DNA from: Guptibacillus hwajinpoensis
GTDB taxonomy: Bacteria; Bacillota; Bacilli; Bacillales; Guptibacillaceae
Length of the DNA stretch: 64,000 bases
Assembly (NCBI RefSeq): GCF_001039475.1
Contig: NZ_LELK01000015.1
Coordinates: 62,001-126,000, forward strand
Direction: 5' to 3'
Shown here: piece by piece, positions 34,159 through 42,333 of the stretch
Position numbering within the stretch: the first letter of the stretch is position 1
How the letters are laid out: each line of letters starts with the position of its first letter
Notes under the pieces: generated by a model
The model's database searches: none
What the model saw: only the letters and a program-made list of their open reading frames with translations
What the model was told of the DNA's origin: nothing
Made by a program: the position numbers and the translations under genes

Positions 34159-34208
34159 TTGTGAAACATATCACATACTCATTTTTTATTATGTGAAATA
34201 ACTCACAA
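34159..34208 (+). promoter_or_regulatory. Two Rex-type redox operator sites
   Basis: TTGTGA-N6-TCACAT (34159-34176) and ATGTGA-N6-TCACAA (34191-34208) each differ by one base from the Rex consensus TTGTGA-N6-TCACAA. They lie 22-71 bp before the NADH oxidase start, and a TATTAT -10-like box overlaps the second. Rex senses the NADH/NAD+ ratio, which suits this gene. Confidence 0.75.
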
Positions 34209-34229
34209 TTACATTAGGAGGAATGACAA

Positions 34230-35558
34230 ATGAAAGTAGCAGTTGTAGGATGTACTCATGCTGGAACAGCAGCAGTTTCAAATATAGCCAATCTTCACCC
34301 AGAAGCAGATATTACTGTATACGAACGAAATGATAATGTTTCTTTTCTATCCTGCGGCATTGCGCTTTACGTTGGTGGGGTTGTGAAGGATCCACAAGGT
34401 TTGTTCTATTCTTCACCTGAGAAATTAGAAGAGATGGGCGTTACGATGAAAATGAAGCATGAAGTGCTTGATATTGATACAAACAACCGTCGTATCCGGG
34501 TGAGAAATTTAGACACAAATGAGGAACTTAATGACACTTACGATAAGCTTGTAATGGCTACTGGATCATGGCCGATTGTCCCTCCAATTGAAGGCATCAA
34601 GCTTAACAATATCCTTCTATCCAAAAATTATAATCAAGCTAATACCATTATCGAGAGAGCAAAAGACGCAAACCGTGTCACCGTTATTGGAGCGGGATAC
34701 ATTGGGGTAGAATTAGTTGAAGCTTTTCAGAAATATGGCAAGGAAGTAACGTTAATAGATGGTGAGGATCGCATTCTAAGTAAGTATCTAGATCCTGAAT
34801 TCACAGACGTTATTGAAGAGGACTTTAGAAATCGAGGTATTCATCTTGCGCTGAATGAAACGGTAACTCGTTTTGAAGGAGATACAAATGTATCAAAAGT
34901 TGTCACTTCCAAAGGAGAATACGAATCAGATCTTGTTATTCTCTGTGTAGGTTTTCGTCCTAATACCGAGCTTGTAAAGGGACAGGTAGACATGTTGCCA
35001 AATGGAGCAATCATTGTGGATGAGTATATGAGAACAAGCAAGAAGGATATATATGCCGCAGGTGATAGTTGTGCGATTCGCTACAATCCAACTGGTGAAC
35101 ATGCTTATATTCCGCTTGCTACAAATGCCGTCCGCATGGGTACGCTTGTAGGACGAAATATTATGACACCAACAACGAAATATATGGGTACACAGGGAAC
35201 ATCTGGATTACACTTATTTGATCTCAGTATGGCATCTACGGGCTTAACAGAAAAAGCAGCATATTCTGCGGGAATGAATGTGAAAACAATCACAATTGAA
35301 GAAAGCAATCGTCCTGAATTTATGCCAGATTATGAAGTGATTACACTCAAGGTAGTGTATGAAGTAGAAAGTCGTAGAATTCTAGGTGCACAGGTCATCT
35401 CAAAAGCAGATGTAACACAATCAATTAATACACTGTCAGTTTGTATCCAAAACAACATGACTGTAGATGAATTAGGGTTTATTGATTTCTTCTTCCAACC
35501 ACACTTTAATAAGCCATGGAACTTTCTTAATCAGGCAGGTCTACAAGCCATCCAATAA
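34230..35558 (+). CDS. NADH oxidase / CoA-disulfide reductase family flavoprotein
   Basis: FAD-dependent pyridine nucleotide-disulfide oxidoreductase of 442 residues. The N-terminal FAD motif is VAVVGCTHAGTAAV, the redox Cys42 sits in SFLSCGIALYVGG, the NAD(P) motif is VTVIGAGYIGVELVEAF (about residues 150-166) and the second FAD motif is IYAAGDSCA. A single redox Cys is characteristic of H2O-forming NADH oxidases and CoA-disulfide reductases. Upstream Rex-type sites favour the NADH oxidase role, recycling NADH when it accumulates. ATG has AGGAGG 6 nt upstream. Confidence 0.9.
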   Translation: MKVAVVGCTHAGTAAVSNIANLHPEADITVYERNDNVSFLSCGIALYVGGVVKDPQGLFYSSPEKLEEMGVTMKMKHEVLDIDTNNRRIRVRNLDTNEELNDTYDKLVMATGSWPIVPPIEGIKLNNILLSKNYNQANTIIERAKDANRVTVIGAGYIGVELVEAFQKYGKEVTLIDGEDRILSKYLDPEFTDVIEEDFRNRGIHLALNETVTRFEGDTNVSKVVTSKGEYESDLVILCVGFRPNTELVKGQVDMLPNGAIIVDEYMRTSKKDIYAAGDSCAIRYNPTGEHAYIPLATNAVRMGTLVGRNIMTPTTKYMGTQGTSGLHLFDLSMASTGLTEKAAYSAGMNVKTITIEESNRPEFMPDYEVITLKVVYEVESRRILGAQVISKADVTQSINTLSVCIQNNMTVDELGFIDFFFQPHFNKPWNFLNQAGLQAIQ

Positions 35559-35563
35559 TATCT

Positions 35564-35597
35564 AATCCGCTAGCAAGTGTGCTGGCGGATTTTTTGT
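35564..35597 (+). terminator. Terminator of the NADH oxidase gene
   Basis: AATCCGCTAGCA pairs with TGCTGGCGGATT (one G-U pair) around AGTG, followed by TTTTTG. Confidence 0.87.
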
Positions 35598-35706
35598 AGT
35601 GCTGTGCTTGCATACAATCCTTTTGACAGACATAATGAAGGAAACAATTTATGTAGGAGAGATGTTTTGTGATAAATAGAAAGATCACCATCTTGGGGGA
35701 GACTTT

Positions 35707-36318
35707 ATGACAAGAGTGTACCTTATAAGACACGGTGAAAGTGAATGGAATGCTGCAGGAGACCTTTACTGTGGGAGAACGGATGTCGGGCTATCAACAA
35801 TAGGTCGAAAGCAAGCAGAAGATGCGGGAATGTTCTTGGACGATGTTCGATTCGATTTCGCATATGCTTCTCCGTTAATTCGAGCACGTGATACAGCTCA
35901 ACTTATTTTAGGAGATACAGGACCACCTATTCTAACTGATGAAAGAATTTATGAAGGTGATTTTGGAGAGTGGGAAGGAAGATCAAAGAAGGAATTTATT
36001 GTGGAAGATCCTGAATCATGGGAGAACTGGATGGCCAATCCTTGGGAAACGAGAGCGGGGAGAACTGGTGAAACGGCACGTGAAATGTATGAGCGTGCGT
36101 CGTCCTTCCTAAAAGAAATAGGAGAAAAGCATCCAGACGATACAGTCTTAGTTGTTGCTCATAACAATACAATTCGCTTTCTTCTTGCAGGTATTCTTGG
36201 AATGCCTTTCTCTAACTATCGCAAAATTTTTCAAGATAATACCGGTATTAATGTCCTTGACGTTACTGCCGACTCGGTTTTGATTAGGAGTTTAAATATC
36301 AACGTACACCTATTCTAA
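35707..36318 (+). CDS. Histidine phosphatase family protein
   Basis: Phosphoglycerate-mutase-like phosphatase of 203 residues. The catalytic motif is YLIRHGESEWN (His at about residue 9), with the second His in VVAHNNTIRFL and the acid in YEGDFGEWEGR. The pattern fits PhoE/GpmB-like broad-specificity phosphatases rather than a true glycolytic mutase. The ATG follows GGGGGAG by 6 nt. It stands alone between two terminators. Confidence 0.9.
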   Translation: MTRVYLIRHGESEWNAAGDLYCGRTDVGLSTIGRKQAEDAGMFLDDVRFDFAYASPLIRARDTAQLILGDTGPPILTDERIYEGDFGEWEGRSKKEFIVEDPESWENWMANPWETRAGRTGETAREMYERASSFLKEIGEKHPDDTVLVVAHNNTIRFLLAGILGMPFSNYRKIFQDNTGINVLDVTADSVLIRSLNINVHLF

Positions 36319-36324
36319 GTGGAA

Positions 36325-36359
36325 AAAACGCCGATGCACTCAAGGTGCATCGGCGTTTT
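36325..36359. terminator. Bidirectional terminator
   Basis: AAAACGCCGATGCAC pairs perfectly with GTGCATCGGCGTTTT, with A- and T-runs on either side, between convergent genes. Confidence 0.92.
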
Positions 36360-37679
36360 TTAGTTTGTGAATTCATTATATGTCTTTTTTACAACACTAC
36401 TTAACGCAATCAATGCGATGACGTTAGGTAGAACCATAAATGCGTTGAATGTATCAGCTAACTGCCAAACGAACGGAACGTTTAGGACTGTACCGCCAAT
36501 AATGAAAAGAAGAACAGCTGCTCGATAATAAGGAACACCTTTCTCACCAAAAAGGTAATTTACGTTTGTTTCCCCGAAATATGCCCAACCAAGTATCGTT
36601 GTAAAGCTAAAGAACAACAGACTGAATGCAATGAAGTATACCCCAAAGCTTCCTAGTCCACTAGAGAAACTAGCTTGAGTAAGCTCAATGCCTGTTAGAT
36701 TTGAATTCGCACCATCTGTAACGAGAATAACAAGGGCCGTGGCTGTACAAATAATAACCGTGTCAATCAGTACCCCAACCATAGCAACAAACCCCTGCTG
36801 TGCTGGATGTTTCACCTCGGCAACAGCATGGGCATGTGGAGTAGAACCCATGCCTGCTTCGTTTGAGAATAGTCCTCTTGCAACACCGTATCGAATGGCT
36901 TCTTTAATTGATGCACCAAGTACTCCGCCTCCAGCTGATTCAGGAGTGAAAGCTGATTCAACAATGAGAGAGAGTGCAGGTAGAACTTGATCGTATTGAA
37001 GAATTAGGATGATAAAAGCTCCGACAATATAAAGAAGTGCCATTACTGGTACAACGTTACCTGCAAATTTGGCAATTCGATTAATACCACCAAACAAAAT
37101 TAAACTGATCAGAAACGCTACCACAATACCAATGACCAACGGTGGAATTTGAAAAGCAGTATTGAACGCTTCTGCAATTGAATTGGATTGAACCATGTTG
37201 CCTACAAATCCAAGAGCAGCAATAATAGCAACTGCAAAAAAGGCGGCCATTTTTTTACTTCCCAGACCGTCACGGATGTAATAAGCGGGACCACCTTTTA
37301 CTGTACCATTTTCTTTCACTCGGTATTTCTGAGCAAGGACAGCTTCTGCAAAGATCGTAGCCATCCCAAGGAATGAAGAGATCCACATCCAGAAGATCGC
37401 TCCTGGACCACCAGCAGCGATGGCAGTAGCAACACCTGCTAAATTCCCTGTACCTACTTGAGCAGCTATGGCTGTTGAAAGAGCTTGAAAAGATGATATT
37501 CCGTCTTGCTTTTTTTTAGAGAAAAGAGGACCGAACGTTTGGCGAAAACCTTCTTTTAATCCTGTTAACTGGATGAATCCAAGTCGTATTGTGAAAAAGA
37601 GTCCAGTTCCTAATAGAAGAGAGATCATGATCGGTCCCCATAGAATAGCATTAATGGCTTCAATTACTTGCACTGTTGT
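36360..37679 (-). CDS. Sodium:amino acid symporter, AGCS family (second copy)
   Basis: AGCS symporter of about 439 residues. Signatures are GTGNLAGVATAIAAGGPGA, GGPAYYIRDGLG and GLFSNEAGMGSTPHAHAVA; the latter HAHA replaces NAAA of the first AGCS gene, so specificity may differ. The start is unsure: TTG at 37679 and GTG at 37670 both have weak purine-rich stretches in front, while a TTG at 37712 has none. It imports a small neutral amino acid with Na+. The two AGCS proteins are clearly related but not recent duplicates. Confidence 0.88.
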   Translation of the reverse strand, partial: TTVQVIEAINAILWGPIMISLLLGTGLFFTIRLGFIQLTGLKEGFRQTFGPLFSKKKQDGISSFQALSTAIAAQVGTGNLAGVATAIAAGGPGAIFWMWISSFLGMATIFAEAVLAQKYRVKENGTVKGGPAYYIRDGLGSKKMAAFFAVAIIAALGFVGNMVQSNSIAEAFNTAFQIPPLVIGIVVAFLISLILFGGINRIAKFAGNVVPVMALLYIVGAFIILILQYDQVLPALSLIVESAFTPESAGGGVLGASIKEAIRYGVARGLFSNEAGMGSTPHAHAVAEVKHPAQQGFVAMVGVLIDTVIICTATALVILVTDGANSNLTGIELTQASFSSGLGSFGVYFIAFSLLFFSFTTILGWAYFGETNVNYLFGEKGVPYYRAAVLLFIIGGTVLNVPFVWQLADTFNAFMVLPNVIALIALSSVVKKTYNEFTN

Positions 37680-37770
37680 CAACTCGCTCTCGCAAAAAAT
37701 AAGATTCTCCAATGATAGCTTATTAGTGCACCTTACTTCAACCCATTAAATCGCTATGGTAACCATTTCC

Positions 37771-38961
37771 TTAGTAATCTGTTTGGGATTGGAGTTGTTT
37801 CCTTGTGGACTTTTGCTTTTGCATCCATTGATAGAAGAACAGTATACCAATTACGAAGATTGAGAGACTCATATACAAATTGGCGTAGCCCATTGTTGTT
37901 ACCATGATTCCAAGCACATAAGATCCTGTAGCAATCCCGGTATCAAAGAAAGTGAAGAAAGTAGCTGTCGCGTGAGCGCTTCGTGTTTCAGGCGCTGCTT
38001 GAATAGCTAATGTTTGGAAGCTCGGGACGATTGAACCATATCCTAATCCAATCAAAGCTCCAGCTAGAAGAAGCATCCATGCAACGTTTGTTAAGCTTAG
38101 CGTTAGTAGTCCAATTGCAAATAATACAAATGCGGGCAGGATAACTGTATTAGGACCTCTTGTATCAAATAGTCGTCCTGTAAATGGTCTTGATACAAGC
38201 ATAGCTACTGCGAATACTGCGAAAAAGAAGCCTGCCGCATCAAGTAGATTGAGTGATTTAGCATAAAGTGAAATAAAGGAAATGACGCTTGCATATGAGA
38301 AAGCGACAAAAAGTCCAACGACTGCGATGGGAAATGACTTTTTCTCAAACAAATCTTCAAACGTTAATTTAGACCTATTTACAGGTGATGTATTCTCAAT
38401 CGCTTTGATTCCAAGTGTACATAGCACGCCTACAACCATAATGGCGCTTAAAATAAGAAAAATTGTAACATAAGATACGAATTGAAGAAGAGTAAGAGCG
38501 ATGAATGGTCCTGCCACAACTGCCAGGTTCATAGACATTGCAAAATAACCTAAGCCTTCACCACGACGTTCTCTAGGAATAGAATCAGCTGCAATAGCTC
38601 CTGCAGCTGTTGTTACGATACTAAACCATACGCCGTGGAAAAAGCGAAGAAGTAACAAAGCGATATAGTGGTCTACTAGTGGATAAAGAAATGATGTGAT
38701 AGCGAAAAAAACTGCACTCGCTACGAGCATTTTCTTTTTACCAAAACGATCAATTAATTTTCCTGAAAAAGGGCGAACAATAATAGCAGAAAGCAAGAAG
38801 ATCGTAATAATTAATCCTGCTTGTGATTCACTTCCTCCAAGCGCATCTGTTACGTAAATTGGAAGTAACGTTAAGAGTGCATAGAAAACAATGAATACAA
38901 ACAAGTTACTAACGAAAATGTTGATGAAGCATTTCGTCCATATTGGTCGATTAATAGACAT
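37771..38961 (-). CDS. MFS efflux transporter
   Basis: Major facilitator protein of 396 residues with twelve helices. The loop 2-3 motif is RPFSGKLIDRFGKKKML (about residues 62-78) and a similar RPFTGRLFDTRG occurs in the second half, as in drug exporters. I chose the ATG at 38961, preceded by GGGGGTGG. It overlaps the end of the marR gene by 11 nt, so the two are translationally coupled. Regulator linkage suggests export of a toxic compound; the compound is unknown. Confidence 0.9.
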   Translation of the reverse strand: MSINRPIWTKCFINIFVSNLFVFIVFYALLTLLPIYVTDALGGSESQAGLIITIFLLSAIIVRPFSGKLIDRFGKKKMLVASAVFFAITSFLYPLVDHYIALLLLRFFHGVWFSIVTTAAGAIAADSIPRERRGEGLGYFAMSMNLAVVAGPFIALTLLQFVSYVTIFLILSAIMVVGVLCTLGIKAIENTSPVNRSKLTFEDLFEKKSFPIAVVGLFVAFSYASVISFISLYAKSLNLLDAAGFFFAVFAVAMLVSRPFTGRLFDTRGPNTVILPAFVLFAIGLLTLSLTNVAWMLLLAGALIGLGYGSIVPSFQTLAIQAAPETRSAHATATFFTFFDTGIATGSYVLGIMVTTMGYANLYMSLSIFVIGILFFYQWMQKQKSTRKQLQSQTDY

Positions 38962-39382
38962 TAACGCCACCCCCTTGATAACCAATTTTTTTTAACAGAG
39001 TATGGAATAGCTGTACTTCATTAGGGCTTAAGTTTTTAAGCAGCGCTTGCTCGATTTCCTGAATATCCGCTTTAATATCTGGTATTAATAGTTTTGCATT
39101 GTCAGTTAATTGCACGATTCTCTCACGCTTATCCTTTCCTTCTAAGCGGACAATCCAATTATTTTTTTCCATTCGGACAAGTGTTCGAGTCGTAGTAGGT
39201 GCTTCAACATTTAAATACTGCCAGATGTCAGTTTGATTCATTGGACCAAATTGATCGAGGCAGTAGAGGATAGACCACTGTGAGCTATAGAGATTATAAT
39301 CTTTCAGCTTCTCGTTCATTTCTTTCGTAATGTAGCGAACTTGTTGGTGAAGTGTGTGAAAGATATCATTTGTCGGTATCAT
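38951..39382 (-). CDS. MarR-family transcriptional regulator
   Basis: Winged-helix regulator of 143 residues. The DNA-binding part is MNQTDIWQYLNVEAPTTTRTL followed by the wing KDKRERIVQLT. The ATG at 39382 has GGAGG 6 nt upstream; an earlier TTG lies inside that site. It is the first gene of a two-gene unit with the MFS pump. The perfect palindrome TTACCTAGGTAA at 39402-39413, 20 bp before the start, is a typical MarR operator and implies autorepression of the whole unit. Confidence 0.92.
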   Translation of the reverse strand: MIPTNDIFHTLHQQVRYITKEMNEKLKDYNLYSSQWSILYCLDQFGPMNQTDIWQYLNVEAPTTTRTLVRMEKNNWIVRLEGKDKRERIVQLTDNAKLLIPDIKADIQEIEQALLKNLSPNEVQLFHTLLKKIGYQGGGVNVY

Positions 39383-39401
39383 GTTTTCCTCCAATTAAAA
39401 T

Positions 39402-39413
39402 TTACCTAGGTAA
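39402..39413. promoter_or_regulatory. MarR operator palindrome
   Basis: TTACCTAGGTAA is a perfect 12-bp palindrome immediately upstream of the marR ribosome site, extended to AGTTACCTAGGTAAAT on the gene strand. Confidence 0.7.
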
Positions 39414-39466
39414 CTAATAAAGAAAAGTCTACAATTCATTGAAACGAAAGTAAAGGAGAAGGTTTT

Positions 39467-39520
39467 ATGTCATTTTTTCACAAACTCGCTACTTTTTTCA
39501 CCGTGAAAAGAGTTCTATGA
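39467..39520 (+). CDS. Possible 17-residue peptide divergent from marR
   Basis: A short frame encodes MSFFHKLATFFTVKRVL with a strong AAAGGAG 9 nt before its ATG. It is basic and amphipathic or membrane-seeking. It lies in the marR upstream region on the opposite strand. The coding region overlaps an imperfect inverted repeat (CTTTTTTCAC/GTGAAAAG). Support is the ribosome site only; it could be chance. Confidence 0.3.
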   Translation: MSFFHKLATFFTVKRVL

Positions 39521-39669
39521 AGTTAGTGCCACATCCATATACCTGTTTACTAAGTTACTGGAAAAACTTACACAATAAATCTTGTGTAGAGCATTATTCT
39601 AAATTATGATGAAAATACTTAGTAATTCGACAAAATTCACTCTTTGCATAAAAGAGGGAGGCATTTTAA

Positions 39670-41265
39670 TTGGAAAAGTATAGGAAGAAATTTGTTTTAA
39701 ATATGATGGAGAAGTATGAGGAAATAAAGTCTGGAAACGAGAGTGTACCAGAGAAGGAACTATATCAATTTTTGCATACATTTAAAGGAACGGCTGGAAC
39801 GGTTGGGTATGAACAAGCTGCTGAAAAGGCAGAAGCTCTTATTACACACTTTGATTTAGAAAGTGAGCGTTCTTTCAGTAATGAAGAAACGATTAAGCTT
39901 CTAGAAGATGTTATGGATGAAATTATCGAGCAAGCAGCCATACATAATGAAGAAACGAAAGAAACTGATGTTAAAAGAATGATTATGTTAATTCATCCAA
40001 ACCCAATGAATTTAATTGAGATGAAAGCGAATCTAGAAAAAGAAGGATATCTTGTGTTTGCCGCAATGGATCTCTCAAAAGCTCACACAGCACTATACGA
40101 CATGTATCCAGATTGTATTATAGTAGACTTTCATTTAATAGAAACAGATGAATTTGGAATTGCAAAAGAAATGAGAGAGAAGGCAGAGTTACAATTCATT
40201 CCATTGATTCTTACTGATACGGTGACCTCGGTATCAAATCGAATAAAAGGGTACGATTTTGGCGCAGATGATTTTCTGGGTCAGGATGTGTCAATAGAAG
40301 AGTACCTATTACGTGTGAATCATAAAATCAAGAAACGCAAAACAGTCGTTCATTCTGTGTTAACAGATGAATTGACGGGTGCTTTCAATCGCAAGTTCCT
40401 AGAAACACAATTGAACTATATGCGCTATGATTTTGTTCGAAATGGTGATCATGCATCTCTTGTCATGTTCGATATAGACCATTTTAAATCAATCAATGAT
40501 GGTTTTGGTCATTTAATTGGAGACCAGGTTCTTAAGAAGCTCTCTCGTTACATTATGGATGAGAAGAGAAGGACTGATACACTTATTCGCTACGGTGGTG
40601 AAGAATTTGTCCTTATTCTACCGGATACAACTTCTAGTCAGGCCGAGAAGTTTCTTAGTCGTCTTCTTAAAGGATTTCGTTCCAAAACTTTTCGGGTTAA
40701 GGAGGAAACCTTTTCAGTTACATTCTCTGGAGGAGTAGTGGATATTGATTCCGTATCTTCAAATAAAGAATTACTAAATCAAGCAGATGAAGCATTGTAC
40801 CGTGCTAAGGCAAATGGTCGAAATCAAGTTGTTATTTATGAAAGTAATCTTGTTGATTCTATGCCAATGAAAACGATTCGTATTGCTGTGGTAGATGATG
40901 ACGAGATTATGAGGACGCTATTAACATCTCAACTTCAGCAGTTTCAACCTGACGGAAATTATGAAATTGAGGTTAGAAGTTATCGAGAAGGCGAAAGTTT
41001 CTTTGAGGATAGCTGGCATCAAGGGAATTCATCGTGCCTTGTACTGCTAGATGGGATCATGCCACGTATGGACGGAATTGAAGTGCTGCGTAAACTGCGT
41101 AATGAAAGCAATAGTCGCTACACAGTCATGATGCTTACAGGAAGAAAATCAGAGAAAGATATAGTTAAAGCTTTGGAGCTAGGTGCCGATGATTATATTA
41201 CGAAACCTTTTAGTATAGTGGAACTTGAAGCGAGAATTCGAAGGCTTATACAGAAAATGATGTAA
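39670..41265 (+). CDS. Hpt-REC-GGDEF-REC diguanylate cyclase
   Basis: Protein of 531 residues, no membrane segment. The N-terminal Hpt domain has HTFKGTAGTVGY with phospho-acceptor His36. The first receiver (about residues 107-225) is degenerate: the acidic pair is replaced (LIHPNP) and the Lys position reads GQD, though IIVDFH keeps its Asp. The GGDEF domain (about 240-395) has an active GGEEF (309-313) and an intact product-inhibition site RRTD (300-303). The C-terminal receiver (AVVDDDE, VLLDGIMPRMDG, ITKPF) is complete. It starts at TTG 9 nt after GGGAGG. It makes c-di-GMP and can relay phosphate through Hpt. Confidence 0.9.
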   Translation: MEKYRKKFVLNMMEKYEEIKSGNESVPEKELYQFLHTFKGTAGTVGYEQAAEKAEALITHFDLESERSFSNEETIKLLEDVMDEIIEQAAIHNEETKETDVKRMIMLIHPNPMNLIEMKANLEKEGYLVFAAMDLSKAHTALYDMYPDCIIVDFHLIETDEFGIAKEMREKAELQFIPLILTDTVTSVSNRIKGYDFGADDFLGQDVSIEEYLLRVNHKIKKRKTVVHSVLTDELTGAFNRKFLETQLNYMRYDFVRNGDHASLVMFDIDHFKSINDGFGHLIGDQVLKKLSRYIMDEKRRTDTLIRYGGEEFVLILPDTTSSQAEKFLSRLLKGFRSKTFRVKEETFSVTFSGGVVDIDSVSSNKELLNQADEALYRAKANGRNQVVIYESNLVDSMPMKTIRIAVVDDDEIMRTLLTSQLQQFQPDGNYEIEVRSYREGESFFEDSWHQGNSSCLVLLDGIMPRMDGIEVLRKLRNESNSRYTVMMLTGRKSEKDIVKALELGADDYITKPFSIVELEARIRRLIQKMM

Positions 41266-41286
41266 GAGAAAGAGTGAATCGGCTAT

Positions 41287-42333
41287 ATGAATGGCATATT
41301 TATTATTTTCCAAGTATCACTATTGCTTTTTATTGTTTTGAATGTGCTTTTTATTTTTCTTGTTATCAGAAAGGTTTACGCCAATAAATTTCAAATACAG
41401 AAGCAACATTGGAAGCAAGAGTATCTTAAACATATTGATTTAGTGATTCGTGGGAAAGAGGAGCTTCTGTTTCCTGATAAATTATCAATGATTGAGGCAT
41501 TCGAAGAAGTACTTGCAAGGTACTATTCCTTAATGAAAGGAAATACTGACATTGCAAGTAGGATTGAGGAACTAGCTGAGCAAGTTCTTCATAATGATTA
41601 TAAAAAAAAGCTGAAACATGGAAGATGGAGTATTCGGATGAATACACTTCATCGAATTGAGAAGTTTCGAATGGTCTCGTTAATAGAAGATTGTGTCGCT
41701 ATTTATGATAAGGAACGCACTAGTGAATTAGAATCTCTACAGATATTAAGAATCCTTGCGAATCTTCAAGATGAACGGATTTATACCATTCTAGTAAACG
41801 AAGAAAGAGAATTTCCTAGCTTTTATTACTTGGATCTATTTGTGAGATTAAATGAACGTTTGTTTAATCAGTTCACGGATGCTGTGAAGGATTTCCCCTT
41901 AACAATCCAATTTTCCTTAATTGAGGCAATGGGAGAACGAGGTGATTATTCTTACATTCCAAAGATTGAATTCTATTTACGTTCTAAGAATGCAGAATTT
42001 AGGATTAGAGCACTTAAATCACTAAATAAGGTTGGCTATTTAACAGACGCTGAGAAAATAAGGCCTTCTCTTAATGCGGAGTCATGGCAAGAAAGAATGA
42101 TGGCTGCAAAGCTAATTAAACCTTTGAGAGATAAACGCTTTATCGATGATTTGTTGATCCTCCTTTCAGATGATAACTGGTGGGTCAGAACGACCGCAGC
42201 AGAGTCTATTATTGCTCAGCAGAATGGTGTGGAAATTCTAGAAGATGTAGTTCATACACACGTTGATCGTTTTGCCAGGGATATAGCCAATGAATGGCTC
42301 CTTAGGAAGGGGAAAAAGAGTGTCTTTCGCTAG
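41287..42333 (+). CDS. Membrane-anchored HEAT-repeat protein
   Basis: Protein of 348 residues with one N-terminal membrane helix (about residues 5-27) and then an alpha-helical cytoplasmic region. The C-terminal half contains HEAT-like repeats (YIPKIEFYLRSKNAEFRIRALKSL, in part KNAEFRIRALKSL; SWQERMMAAKLI; DNWWVRTTAAESI). Such proteins act as scaffolds. It overlaps the glycosyltransferase gene by 14 nt, suggesting tight coupling, so it may help assemble the synthase. The ribosome site is weak. Confidence 0.75.
   Translation: MNGIFIIFQVSLLLFIVLNVLFIFLVIRKVYANKFQIQKQHWKQEYLKHIDLVIRGKEELLFPDKLSMIEAFEEVLARYYSLMKGNTDIASRIEELAEQVLHNDYKKKLKHGRWSIRMNTLHRIEKFRMVSLIEDCVAIYDKERTSELESLQILRILANLQDERIYTILVNEEREFPSFYYLDLFVRLNERLFNQFTDAVKDFPLTIQFSLIEAMGERGDYSYIPKIEFYLRSKNAEFRIRALKSLNKVGYLTDAEKIRPSLNAESWQERMMAAKLIKPLRDKRFIDDLLILLSDDNWWVRTTAAESIIAQQNGVEILEDVVHTHVDRFARDIANEWLLRKGKKSVFR

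Noticed and set aside
37680-37712. N-terminal extension of the second AGCS symporter from TTG at 37712
   Set aside because: No ribosome site lies in front, and the extra residues do not match the family N-terminus.
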